This document shows, one piece after another, positions 51,608 through 60,612 of a stretch of DNA of 64,000 bases. Origin of the DNA: Paraburkholderia oxyphila NBRC 105797 (GTDB taxonomy: Bacteria; Pseudomonadota; Gammaproteobacteria; Burkholderiales; Burkholderiaceae); NCBI RefSeq assembly GCF_000685075.1, contig NZ_BAYD01000055.1, positions 1 through 64,000 of the forward strand, in the 5' to 3' direction. The notes under the pieces were generated by a model. It was not told the DNA's origin. It worked only from the letters and a program-made list of their open reading frames with translations, and ran no database searches. Position 1 is the stretch's first letter; each line of letters opens with the position of its first letter. Both the position numbers and the translations under genes were made by a program.

Positions 51608-51770
51608 CTGAGGGCGTCTTCACGCGCGTTTAATGGGGCGACATATTGTGGCCACGTCGCGCTTCCCTTCGGGCATTGCGCCGTTGAGTCCGGCAGCTCG
51701 TCGTGCCGCTGCATCCCTGCAGCAATGCCGCGTGGCTGGCCATTACCCTCGATTTTAACTGCCCTCGATC

Positions 51771-53309
51771 ATGAGCTCTAAGCCCAGAAATATTCTCATC
51801 CTGATGGCGGACCAGATGACGCCTTCGGCGCTGCGCATACACGGCAATGCGGTGTCCAGGACGCCGCGCATCGACGCCCTGGCGCGCGACGGCGTGGTAT
51901 TCGATTCCGCGTATTGCGCGAGCCCGTTGTGCGGGCCGTCGCGCTTCGCCTTCATGGCCGGCAAGCTGCCGTCGAGGATCGGCGCCTACGATAACGCGGC
52001 GGAATTGCCGGCGCAAACCCTGACGTTCGCCCATTACCTGCGTGCGGCCGGCTACCGGACGGTGTTGTCGGGCAAGATGCATTTTTGCGGTCCCGACCAG
52101 TTGCACGGCTTCGAGGAGCGTCTGACCACGGACATTTATCCCGCCGACTTCGGCTGGGTGCCGGACTGGGATCGTCCCGAAGTCCGTCCGAGCTGGTATC
52201 ACAACATGAGTTCGGTGCTCGATGCCGGTCCTTGCGTGCGTACCAATCAGCTCGACTTCGACGACGAGGTCACATTCACCGTGCGGCAGAAGCTGTACGA
52301 CATCGCACGCGAGCGACAGGCGGGCAGCGATACGCGGCCGTTCTGCGTGGTCGCGTCGTTGACGCATCCGCACGATCCCTACGCGATCCCGGCGCAATAC
52401 TGGAACCTCTACCGCGATGAGGAAATCGATCTGCCACGCACGATGCCGGGCCACGAGGCGCGCGATCCGCATTCGAAGCGGCTGCGGCACGTCTGCGAGA
52501 ACGATCGCACGCCGCCGGGCGAACAGCAGGTCCGCAACGCGCGCCGGGCGTACTATGGCGCGCTGTCCTATGTCGACGCGCAGTTCGGCGCGATGCTCGA
52601 TGCACTGGAGGAGAGCGGGCTCGCCGACGATACGATCGTGATCGTCACGTCCGATCATGGCGACATGCTGGGCGAACGCGGTCTCTGGTACAAGATGACG
52701 TTCTTCGAGAACGCGACGCGCGTGCCGCTGATCGTGCATGCGCCGAAGCGCTTCGCACCGCGCCGCGTCGCGAGTTCGGTCTCCACGATCGACCTGTTGC
52801 CGACGCTCGTGGATCTGGCGGGCGGGACCCACAAGACCGACTGGCCCGACCCCGTGGATGGCCGCAGCCTGGTGCCGCATCTGGTTGGCGACGGCGGCCA
52901 CGACGAGGTGTTCGGCGAATACCTGGCGGAGGGCGCGATTGCGCCCATCGTGATGATCCGGCGCGGCGCGTACAAGTTCATCCATACGAGCGTGGACCCG
53001 GACCAGCTCTTCGATTTGAGCGCCGATCCGCTGGAGCTCGTCAATCTGGCCGACAACCCGGATAACGCGCGGACGGTCGCGGCATTTCGCGCGGAGATCG
53101 CGGCGCGCTGGGATCTCGATGCCCTGCATCGCGAGGTGCTGGCGAGCCAGCGCCGACGGCGCTTTCACTACGCGGCGACGACCCAGGGGCGTGTCCAGTC
53201 GTGGGACTGGCAACCCTTCGTCGATGCGGGCAATCGGTACATGCGCAATCACATCGAACTGGACACGCTGGAAGCGATGGCGCGCTTTCCGCGCGTCGTG
53301 CACGAATGA
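51771..53309 (+). CDS. betC: Choline-sulfatase
   Basis: A 512-residue alkaline-phosphatase-superfamily sulfatase that hydrolyses choline-O-sulfate to choline and sulfate. The sulfatase motif is CGPSR at residues 54-58 (Cys54 converted to formylglycine), preceded by DQMTPSALRIHGN. Metal ligands are seen in TSDHGDMLGERGLWYK and VSGKMH-type motifs. A typical choline-sulfatase C-terminal domain ends with WDWQPFVDAGNRYMRNH. It is followed 56 bases later by choX, so it feeds imported choline esters into choline use. The usual betA, betB and betI genes are not in the window. Confidence 0.93.
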   Translation: MSSKPRNILILMADQMTPSALRIHGNAVSRTPRIDALARDGVVFDSAYCASPLCGPSRFAFMAGKLPSRIGAYDNAAELPAQTLTFAHYLRAAGYRTVLSGKMHFCGPDQLHGFEERLTTDIYPADFGWVPDWDRPEVRPSWYHNMSSVLDAGPCVRTNQLDFDDEVTFTVRQKLYDIARERQAGSDTRPFCVVASLTHPHDPYAIPAQYWNLYRDEEIDLPRTMPGHEARDPHSKRLRHVCENDRTPPGEQQVRNARRAYYGALSYVDAQFGAMLDALEESGLADDTIVIVTSDHGDMLGERGLWYKMTFFENATRVPLIVHAPKRFAPRRVASSVSTIDLLPTLVDLAGGTHKTDWPDPVDGRSLVPHLVGDGGHDEVFGEYLAEGAIAPIVMIRRGAYKFIHTSVDPDQLFDLSADPLELVNLADNPDNARTVAAFRAEIAARWDLDALHREVLASQRRRRFHYAATTQGRVQSWDWQPFVDAGNRYMRNHIELDTLEAMARFPRVVHE

Positions 53310-53365
53310 TCCTTGCGCCACACAGTCATCGAGACCCGGGCGGAAATCAGAAACAGGAGAGAGAC

Positions 53366-54343
53366 ATGAAGCGAAACGAGGCAAACCAGGCCAACAGGCG
53401 GCGGCGCGTTCTGTCGATCGCGCTATGCGCGACGGCGCTCGCCCCCGCGCTGGCGACGCAGGCTGCGCAGCCGCAGCGTTGCGAGAACGTCCGGATGGCC
53501 GCTCCCGGCTGGGCCGACATCGACGCCACCAATGCCATTACCGGCATCGTGCTGAAGGCGCTCGGCTACAACCAGACCGTCTCGAACCTGTCCGTGCCCA
53601 TCACCTACGAGGGCTTGAAGAAAGGGCAGATCGACGTGTTCCTCGGCAACTGGATGCCGGCGCAGGCGCCGCTCGTGAAGCCTTTCGTCGAGAGCCACTC
53701 GATAGACGTATTGCACGCGAACCTGACGAACGCGAAATTCACGCTCGCGGTACCCGACTATGTCGCCGCTGCGGGCGTGCACTCGTTCGCCGACCTCGCG
53801 AAGAATGCGGGAAAATTCGACGACACCATCTATGGAATCGAGCCTGGCGCACCCGCGAACCAGAACATCAAGAACATGCTCGACAAGAAGGCGTTCGGGC
53901 TCGGTGACTGGAGGCTCGTCGAATCGAGCGAGACCGGGATGTTGACCCAGGTGGAGCGGGCAGTGCGCGACAAGAAGTGGATTGTCTTTCTCGCGTGGGA
54001 GCCGCACGAGATGAATACGCGATTCCACATTACGTATCTGGCGGGCGGCGACGCGTATTTCGGGCCTGACTATGGCGGCGCCACGGTCAATACCGTGACG
54101 CGCACCGGCTTCGCGCAGCAGTGTACCAATCTTGGCAGGCTGTTCAGTCAAATGACTTTCAACGTCGACCTCGAAAACCAGATCATGACGAGCGTGCTGC
54201 GAGACAAGGAAGATGTCAAAACGGCCTCCCTGAACGCGCTGAAGGCGCACACCAACCTGCTGGGACCTTGGCTCGATGGCGTGACGACAGTGGGCGGCGC
54301 GAATGGATTGCAGGCCGTCAACGCGGCGATCGGAGGCCACTAG
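53366..54343 (+). CDS. choX: Choline ABC transporter substrate-binding protein
   Basis: A 325-residue periplasmic binding protein of the OpuAC family. After a signal peptide, CENVRMAAPGWADIDATNAI and GLKKGQIDVFLGNWMPA match ChoX; the aromatic choline pocket would use Trp/Tyr residues there and in LAWEPHEMN. AGGAG lies seven bases before the ATG. No choV or choW permease genes follow, so the membrane and ATPase parts must be elsewhere. Confidence 0.92.
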   Translation: MKRNEANQANRRRRVLSIALCATALAPALATQAAQPQRCENVRMAAPGWADIDATNAITGIVLKALGYNQTVSNLSVPITYEGLKKGQIDVFLGNWMPAQAPLVKPFVESHSIDVLHANLTNAKFTLAVPDYVAAAGVHSFADLAKNAGKFDDTIYGIEPGAPANQNIKNMLDKKAFGLGDWRLVESSETGMLTQVERAVRDKKWIVFLAWEPHEMNTRFHITYLAGGDAYFGPDYGGATVNTVTRTGFAQQCTNLGRLFSQMTFNVDLENQIMTSVLRDKEDVKTASLNALKAHTNLLGPWLDGVTTVGGANGLQAVNAAIGGH

Positions 54344-54411
54344 CGGCGTGCACCAACGGCGCGCTTGACACGTCTCCCGGCTATGTCACCAACGCAGGAG
54401 GGCAGGCGCGT

Positions 54412-55197
54412 CTAAGGAGCCAGTACGGCCTTGATGCTGCCGTGCCCCGCGCTCATGTCGATCGTCAGCGAGCCGCCCGATCCGCTACACAGATGATGCA
54501 CGAGACGAAGCCCAAAACCCGCATCGCGCGCGGGATCGAAGCCGGCCGGAAATCCCGGTCCCTCGTCTTCGACAACGACCTCCGCTTGACACGTTTGCCA
54601 TGCCAGCGTCACGTTGACGTTGCCGCTACTGTATTTGACCGCGTTGGTCACCAGTTCCGCCACGATGGAGCCGAGCGACACGAGCGTATCGCTGTCGAGT
54701 ACGAACGCTTCGCCTGGCGCCAGACGCAGCACGCGGGCCGAGCCCGGGCCCAGAAGTGCGTGGTGCAAATCCTGGAGCAGGCTCGAGAGGTATTCCCTCG
54801 CGGGTTGATAGTCGCATTGGCCATTGTCGTAAAGATGCTCATGAATACGCGCGACACTGTTGATGCGGCGTGCCGCAACATCCAGTGCATGTCTTGTTTC
54901 GGCATTGCTGGACTGACGCGACTGAAGCTGCAAGGTACAGGCGATCAGATGGAGGCTGTTTCGCATGCGATGATGAAGCTCGCGTATTTGCAGCGCCTGT
55001 ACCGATGAAATCTCCTGTGAGGAGTCTTTCCGTGAATCCGGGGGGCTAGCGGAAACTGGTTTCATGGCGAAAGGAAAGAAGGAAGCACGCGGGCAGGAGG
55101 CGGCCGGCATGACGCGGTGCCAGTCGGTGGCCTCGTCACTGGATGCGGACACTGTATCGCCGGGCCCGTGCACTGAACAGATACGGTTGTACTGCAT
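54412..55197 (-). CDS. HWE/HisKA_2-type sensor histidine kinase
   Basis: A cytoplasmic histidine kinase of up to 261 residues. The H-box ELHHRMRNSLHLI and HATPase blocks LVTNAVKYSSGNV, EDEGPGFP and GFGLRLVHHL match the HWE/HisKA_2 group often involved in general stress and light signalling. There is no sensor domain or membrane helix. The start is uncertain: the first ATG at 55197 gives a Cys/Pro-rich extension with a weak site; the internal ATG at 55065 would leave 217 residues starting MKPVSASPP. Confidence 0.82.
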   Translation of the reverse strand: MQYNRICSVHGPGDTVSASSDEATDWHRVMPAASCPRASFFPFAMKPVSASPPDSRKDSSQEISSVQALQIRELHHRMRNSLHLIACTLQLQSRQSSNAETRHALDVAARRINSVARIHEHLYDNGQCDYQPAREYLSSLLQDLHHALLGPGSARVLRLAPGEAFVLDSDTLVSLGSIVAELVTNAVKYSSGNVNVTLAWQTCQAEVVVEDEGPGFPAGFDPARDAGFGLRLVHHLCSGSGGSLTIDMSAGHGSIKAVLAP

Positions 55198-55301
55198 TGC
55201 CTGGTATGTTTGACTCTGTTGCCAGGCTCGCTGCTTCGTTACATTGGGTTCGTCCCTGCCGTATCGGCAAGGGGCTTTCCCCCATCGACTGGAGAGCGAT
55301 C

Positions 55302-55490
55302 ATGGACAACGACCGGATCAAGGGCGCGGCAAAAGAGATCAAAGGTTCGATCAAGGAAGCAGCCGGCAAGGTAACGGGCAGGCGCGAAACCGAAGCGGAA
55401 GGCAAAGTCGAGAAAGCGACCGGAACGGTTCAGCGCAAGGTTGGCGAGGCCAAGGACAAGCTACGCGAGAAACTTGACAAGGACAACTGA
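55302..55490 (+). CDS. CsbD-family stress protein
   Basis: A 62-residue highly charged soluble protein with the family pattern DRIKGAAKEIKGSIKEAAGK, GRRETEAEGKVEKATG. CsbD-like proteins accumulate under general stress. GGAG precedes the ATG. It is divergent from the HWE kinase and 80 bases from a convergent PAS-LuxR gene, which could suit stress signalling. Confidence 0.92.
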   Translation: MDNDRIKGAAKEIKGSIKEAAGKVTGRRETEAEGKVEKATGTVQRKVGEAKDKLREKLDKDN

Positions 55491-55569
55491 TATGTTTTTG
55501 GGCTGCGCGAATGCGGCGACGTGTTCGCGCATGCCGCGTTGCGGGCTGGAGCCCGAAAGGGCTTTCTGC

Positions 55570-57099
55570 TTACCGTGGGGCCGGGCCGCGTTGATTGCGG
55601 CGTTGTCGTGGCGAAGGCGCCACGTGGCCATCGCGGTCGATGCCGCGGTCGCGGGCCCAGATAATGGCCGCAGAACGCCGGTTCACGCCAATCTTGCTGT
55701 AGATGGCGGCAACATAGTTGCGCACGGTATTGCGTGAGAGTTGCAGCGTTTCGGCAATCTTCGCATCGTCGCTGCCCTGGCACATCAGCACCAGCACTTC
55801 GAGCTCGCGCGGACTGAGGTCGTCGAGCGCCGCGCCCGTTTGCCCTGCGCGAGTGGGGTGGCGGATTTCCGCGAGCTTTTCGATCACGGTGCGGCTGAAC
55901 CACGACGTATCGTGCATCACCGTTTCGATGGCGGCGATCAGTTCGCTTTCGGAGCGTTTGCGTTCGGTGATGTCCTGGAGCACGCACAACACGCAGCGCC
56001 GCTCGTGAATAGTGACCGTCTCCGCGGAGACCAGACAGTCGAGCATGTCGCCGTTCTTTGCGCGCAGCTTCATTTCGACATTGCGCACACTGCTGGTGGA
56101 TTCAACCGTGTCGCGGAACTGGCTGAAAGCCTCGTCGTCCTCCCACAATTCCAGCGACGACGGATCGCGGGCAATGACCTCATCGACCTGGTAGCCGGTT
56201 GCAGCGACAAACGCGTCGTTGACGTCGAGAAATAGCATGTCGTCGAGCGAGCTGACCGTCATCGGCACCGGCGCGAGGCGAAAGGCCTTGGAAAAGCGCT
56301 CTTCGGTTTGCCGCAGCGCCGCTTCGGCTTTTCGCCTCGGCTCGAGATCCATGAAGGTGAAGAGCATGCAGTCCTGGTCGCCCACCTCGATCGGCTGGCC
56401 GGCCACAATCACGAACTTGCTGCCGCCATCCGCAATACGCAGCACGCTTTCCATTTGCGGAACAGTGCGGCCTTCGTTCAGATATTCGATCGCCTGGTCG
56501 CGCTTGTCGGAGCCACCGAGTACATCGAACTCGTAGGCCGAGCGACCGATGACTTCATCGCGCGCGAACCCGGTCATCTCGAGAAAGCCCTGATTGACCT
56601 TCACGTAGCGGAGGTCGGACAGCCTGCAGATGACTGCGGGCGCCGGATTCGCACTGAAGGTTCTCTCGAAGCGCTCTTCCGCCGTGTATCGCCCGGTCAC
56701 GTCCTGAATCACGAGCACCAGCGACTGCGGCTCGTCGGCTGCGTCGGTCAGCAAGAGGCTGCGCACCTGGTGGATCGCGTGAAAGCTGTCGTCGCCCGGC
56801 TTCGTCACCTCGACGATCACGTCCCGAAACACATCGCCGGCCTGCACGCGTGCCAGCGGATATTGCCCTGGCAGCAGCGGATGATTGTTGCGGTATTTCA
56901 GCGTGAAGCGCTTCTGAAAACCGGCGGGGCTGCCACCGAAGTCCTCAACCGCATTGATGCCGTGAATCGACAGGGCCGTTTCGTTGGCCCAGACGATCGA
57001 GCCATCGGGATCGGCGAGCAGGATGCCCTCGGTGAGTCCGGCGACGATCTGCTGCAATTGCCTTCTGTCGACTTGCGGCTTGCTGGAAGCGGAATCCAT
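55570..57099 (-). CDS. PAS-PAS-PAS-LuxR sensor regulator
   Basis: A 509-residue soluble protein. Three PAS-type domains span about 15-130, 135-255 and 260-385 (for example IVAGLTEGILLADPDGSIVWAN, GFLEMTGFARDEVIGRSAYE, NDAFVAATGYQVDEVIARD), and a LuxR helix-turn-helix is about 430-490 (LSPRELEVLVLMCQGSDDAK, LSRNTVRNYVAAIYSKIGVNRR). It has no receiver and no kinase domain, so the PAS domains probably sense ligands or redox directly. The ATG at 57099 gives MDSASSKPQ. Cofactor unknown. Confidence 0.88.
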   Translation of the reverse strand: MDSASSKPQVDRRQLQQIVAGLTEGILLADPDGSIVWANETALSIHGINAVEDFGGSPAGFQKRFTLKYRNNHPLLPGQYPLARVQAGDVFRDVIVEVTKPGDDSFHAIHQVRSLLLTDAADEPQSLVLVIQDVTGRYTAEERFERTFSANPAPAVICRLSDLRYVKVNQGFLEMTGFARDEVIGRSAYEFDVLGGSDKRDQAIEYLNEGRTVPQMESVLRIADGGSKFVIVAGQPIEVGDQDCMLFTFMDLEPRRKAEAALRQTEERFSKAFRLAPVPMTVSSLDDMLFLDVNDAFVAATGYQVDEVIARDPSSLELWEDDEAFSQFRDTVESTSSVRNVEMKLRAKNGDMLDCLVSAETVTIHERRCVLCVLQDITERKRSESELIAAIETVMHDTSWFSRTVIEKLAEIRHPTRAGQTGAALDDLSPRELEVLVLMCQGSDDAKIAETLQLSRNTVRNYVAAIYSKIGVNRRSAAIIWARDRGIDRDGHVAPSPRQRRNQRGPAPR

Positions 57100-57450
57100 T
57101 GCGTATCCCGGTGATCTTGTCGGCCAGGCCGTTATCATCGATCCCCGGTTTCAGGCGCGACAGGGGTACTAAAAGATGCGGCCTTTTCCATCCTGCATGA
57201 AAAGCCTCGCGCCGAACAGAGCGAATTGCACGATCTCACCTGATTGCTTTGTACTGTACTGGAGCGCAGCCGGCCTTCACATGGCCGCGCGATTCGCTGT
57301 GCTACCCTTGCGCTGCCCTTTGCCCGCTTGTGCCCGCTTATGCGCGCGGTCCCGCATACCACTAGCCGCACCGCACAATAATTGCACGCGGGCAGGCTGC
57401 TTTGTGTTTCGACATCCCGTATCGACATCCATAACAAGGAAGAGAACCAG
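57100..57450. other. Divergent intergenic region between PAS-LuxR gene and ugpB
   Basis: About 350 bases without a gene. AAGGAAG before ugpB is the only assigned element. I see no confident operator. Confidence 0.4.
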
Positions 57451-58812
57451 ATGAGAAAGCACGAGAAATTGCGCGCGGGTTCGCGCAGTCATTTGCGCGC
57501 CGCTGCCTGTGCGCTTGCCATCGGCATGTCGTTTGCCGGCGGCATCCGGTCGGCCCAGGCGGCGCCCGTCGAGATCCAGTTCTGGCACGCGATGGAGTCC
57601 GAGCTCGGCGAACGCGTCAACGATATCGCGAAGCAGTTCAACGCCTCGCAGAGCGAATACAAGATCGTGCCGGTGTTCAAGGGCACTTACGACCAGACGC
57701 TCGCCGCGGGCATTGCCGCCTACCGCAGCGGCGACGCGCCGGCGATCCTGCAGGTCTACGAAGTGGGCACCGCAACGATGATGCAGGCGAAGAAGGCCAT
57801 CGTGCCCGTGTACGACGTGATGAAGAACGCGGGCGTGCCCTTCGACGAAAAAGCTTTCGTGCCGACCGTGGCCAGCTATTACAGCGACGCGAAGACGGGC
57901 CATCTCGTCTCGATGCCGTTCAACAGTTCCACGCCGCTGCTCTACTACAACCGCGACGCGTTCAAGAAGGCGGGCCTCGATCCCGACGCGCCGCCGAAGA
58001 CCTGGCCCGAGGTCGCCGCCGATGCGGCCAAGCTCAAGGCAGCCGGCATGAACTGCGGCTTCACCACGGGCTGGCAGGGCTGGATCCAGATCGAGAACTA
58101 CAGCGCCTGGCATGGCGCGCCGATCGCCACGCGCAACAACGGCTTCGACGGCACCGACGCCGTGCTCGAAATCAACAAGCCGCTGCAGGTCGCGCACATC
58201 GCCTTCCTGCAGAAGATGGCGAAGGACGGCACCTTCACCTATGTGGGCCGCAAGGACGAGGCCACCGCGAAGTTCTATAGCGGCGACTGCGGGATCATGA
58301 TGGGCTCGTCGGGCGCGCTCGCGAACGTGCAGCAGTATGCGAAGTTCAAGTACGGCACGGGCATGATGCCCTATGACCCGAGCGTGAAGGGCGCGCCGCA
58401 GAACGCCATCATCGGCGGGGCGAGCCTGTGGGTGCTGGCGGGCAAGAACCCCGATGTCTACAAGGGCGTCGCGAAGTTCCTTGCGTATCTGGGTTCGCCG
58501 GCTGTGGCGGCAAAGTGGCATGAGGACACGGGCTATCTGCCCGTCACGACGGCGGCCTACGACCTCGCGCGCAAGCAGGGCTTCTACGATTCGCATCCGG
58601 GCGCCGATACGGCCACGAGGCAGATGCTCAACAAGCCGCCGCTGCCCTGGACGAAGGGTCTGCGTCTGGGCAACATGCCGCAGATTCGCACCGTGGTGGA
58701 CGAAGAGCTCGAGCAGGTATGGACGGGCAGCAAGACGCCGCAACAGGCGCTCGATTCGGCCAACGCGCGTGGCAATGAGTTGTTGAGGCGCTTCGAGAAG
58801 CAGGGGGGCTAA
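57451..58812 (+). CDS. ugpB: sn-Glycerol-3-phosphate ABC transporter binding protein
   Basis: A 453-residue periplasmic binding protein. After a signal peptide ending SAQA, the family features EIQFWHAMESELGERVNDIA, GTYDQTLAAGIAAYRSG, FNSSTPLLYYNRDAFKKAGL and GASLWVLAGKN are clear UgpB signatures. It supplies glycerol-3-phosphate or glycerophosphodiesters, linking to the glp genes 13 kb away. No ugpA, ugpE or ugpC follows; the next 480 bases are gene-free and AT-rich. AAGGAAG precedes the ATG. Confidence 0.9.
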   Translation: MRKHEKLRAGSRSHLRAAACALAIGMSFAGGIRSAQAAPVEIQFWHAMESELGERVNDIAKQFNASQSEYKIVPVFKGTYDQTLAAGIAAYRSGDAPAILQVYEVGTATMMQAKKAIVPVYDVMKNAGVPFDEKAFVPTVASYYSDAKTGHLVSMPFNSSTPLLYYNRDAFKKAGLDPDAPPKTWPEVAADAAKLKAAGMNCGFTTGWQGWIQIENYSAWHGAPIATRNNGFDGTDAVLEINKPLQVAHIAFLQKMAKDGTFTYVGRKDEATAKFYSGDCGIMMGSSGALANVQQYAKFKYGTGMMPYDPSVKGAPQNAIIGGASLWVLAGKNPDVYKGVAKFLAYLGSPAVAAKWHEDTGYLPVTTAAYDLARKQGFYDSHPGADTATRQMLNKPPLPWTKGLRLGNMPQIRTVVDEELEQVWTGSKTPQQALDSANARGNELLRRFEKQGG

Positions 58813-59293
58813 CCCGCTCACCGCGGCACGGACGCACGGGTTTCGTGCGTCCGGCTCAAGAGGCGTGGGTGAAAGGGTGCTCGAAATGCCTGGGCGTCAA
58901 GAATTCGCTGGTGCCGTGATTCGATCGATATGCGGGGCGTGCTATTTAAATAAGCGGTGATTTTCGTCATAATATTGGGTTGTTAATGATCATGAAATGA
59001 TTAAATGTTGTGGCGCTGCAACAAAAACGCCGTGTGTTAATCATTAAATCAAGATAGTTATCTTTTAATTAAATTATGTAATTGATTTTCAACGACAAAA
59101 TTTAATTATTCAAAATAGTCAAATTTTCTATTCGTCCTTCTGTGTAGTTTGATGGTCGACTGGTCTTTATATTGGGTCCGTGCATGAGCAGCCTTGTCTG
59201 TCCGAAGCCCAATATGGCGCGGGATGTCGGAAAGGGCTGTCCACGCAATGTGGCATTTCCAGATCAACTATTAAGCTCTGTACGGAACGAACG
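58813..59293. other. AT-rich gene-free leader before the second porin
   Basis: About 480 bases without a gene. Roughly 58930-59150 are strikingly AT-rich, with runs such as TCTTTTAATTAAATTATG. The region probably holds the porin promoter and binding sites for nucleoid or envelope-stress proteins; I cannot assign them. Confidence 0.5.
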
Positions 59294-60472
59294 ATGAAAA
59301 AGAAGACTTTGATTTTTGCGGCTGCATCCGCTGCCATGGCGGCCGGGGCGCATGCCCAGAGCAGCGTGACGCTTTACGGCATCGTCGATGCGGGCTTGAC
59401 CTATGTGAGCAATGAAGCGAGCACGAGTTCGTCGGTGACGCCCAATGGCCTGTCCAACGGCAAGGCCTCGTTCGGCATGACGAGCGGCAACATCCAGCAA
59501 AGCCGCTGGGGCCTGCGCGGCGCGGAAGATCTCGGCGGCGGCCTGAAAACCGTCTTCACCCTCGAGAGCGGCTTTAACGTGAACAACGGCAGCACCGTTA
59601 GCAGCTCGCTCTTCAATCGCCAGGCGTATGTCGGGCTGTCGAGCAACGACTACGGCACGCTGACATTCGGTCGCCAGTACGATTCGATGGTCGACTACCT
59701 CGGGCCGATCTCGGCCACGGGTTCGTGGGGCGGCACCTACTTCGCGCACCCCGGTGACAACGACAATCTGAACGGCACGTTCAGCATCAACAATGCGGTC
59801 AAGTACCAGAGCGTGAACTACGCGGGCTTCTCGTTCAGCGGCCTGTACGGCTTCTCGAACAAGGCTGGCGGCTTTGCGGACAACCGCGCCTATAGCGTGG
59901 GCACCGGGTACAAGTACGGCGGGCTGCAGGTCGCCGCGGCCTATCTCCAGGCGCAGGCGCAGACCTTGGGCGGCTTCAATCCGAGCAATGCCAATGGCGC
60001 GCTCCAGAACTCGACGGTGCTCGACAACCTGGACGGTATGCAGACCCAGCGCACCTGGGGTGTCGGTGCGAACTACGCGATCGGGCCCGCGCTGGTCGGT
60101 CTCGTGTTCACGCAGAGCCGCTTCCAGGACAGGCTCAACGATATCTCGCTGCGCTACAGCAACTACGAAGTCAACGCCCGCTACGACCTGACGCCGGCGC
60201 TGTTCGTCGGCGGTGCCTACACCTACACACAGGGTCTGCGCAATACGCCGGGAAGCGGCTCCACCAACAACCGCTCGGCTCACTGGAACCAGTTCAGCCT
60301 GATGGCCGATTACTCGCTCTCCAAGCGCACCGATATCTACGCGGCCAGCATCGTCCAGATCGGCGCCAACAATGACGATGGCACCAACGCGGCCCAGATC
60401 AACGGCACCGATTCGTTCTCGACCAGCCGCAGCCAGGTTGTCGTGACCACGGGCATCCGCCACCGCTTCTAA
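59294..60472 (+). CDS. Gram-negative porin (Porin_4 type)
   Basis: A 392-residue outer-membrane porin. The signal peptide is AASAAMAAGAHA, mature start SSVTLYGIVDAGLTY, then WGLRGAEDLGGGLKTVFTLE, GRQYDSMVDYLGP, and a terminal GIRHRF. It is clearly related to the porin at 48367. The AT-rich leader upstream and the terminator at 60537 mark it as a single strongly regulated gene. Confidence 0.93.
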   Translation: MKKKTLIFAAASAAMAAGAHAQSSVTLYGIVDAGLTYVSNEASTSSSVTPNGLSNGKASFGMTSGNIQQSRWGLRGAEDLGGGLKTVFTLESGFNVNNGSTVSSSLFNRQAYVGLSSNDYGTLTFGRQYDSMVDYLGPISATGSWGGTYFAHPGDNDNLNGTFSINNAVKYQSVNYAGFSFSGLYGFSNKAGGFADNRAYSVGTGYKYGGLQVAAAYLQAQAQTLGGFNPSNANGALQNSTVLDNLDGMQTQRTWGVGANYAIGPALVGLVFTQSRFQDRLNDISLRYSNYEVNARYDLTPALFVGGAYTYTQGLRNTPGSGSTNNRSAHWNQFSLMADYSLSKRTDIYAASIVQIGANNDDGTNAAQINGTDSFSTSRSQVVVTTGIRHRF

Positions 60473-60536
60473 GCGCCTTTAGCGCTTCCTTCGATGCATG
60501 AAGTAGGCGGCCATCGCGCCGCCGCTTCTTGTCCGC

Positions 60537-60576
60537 GCCACGCGTGAGCCCGATATCGCTCCCGCGTGGCTTTTTT
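60537..60576 (+). terminator. Terminator of the second porin gene
   Basis: GCCACGCGTGAGC (60537-60549) pairs with GCTCCCGCGTGGC (60558-60570) with one mismatch, then six T residues (60571-60576). Confidence 0.85.
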
Positions 60577-60612
60577 ATGCGTCTTTTGTGAACCATGATT
60601 GGGAGCACGATT

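Noticed and set aside
55065..55197. N-terminal extension of the HWE kinase considered as a separate leader peptide
   Set aside because: It is in frame with the kinase and has no independent ribosome site; only the start choice is uncertain.
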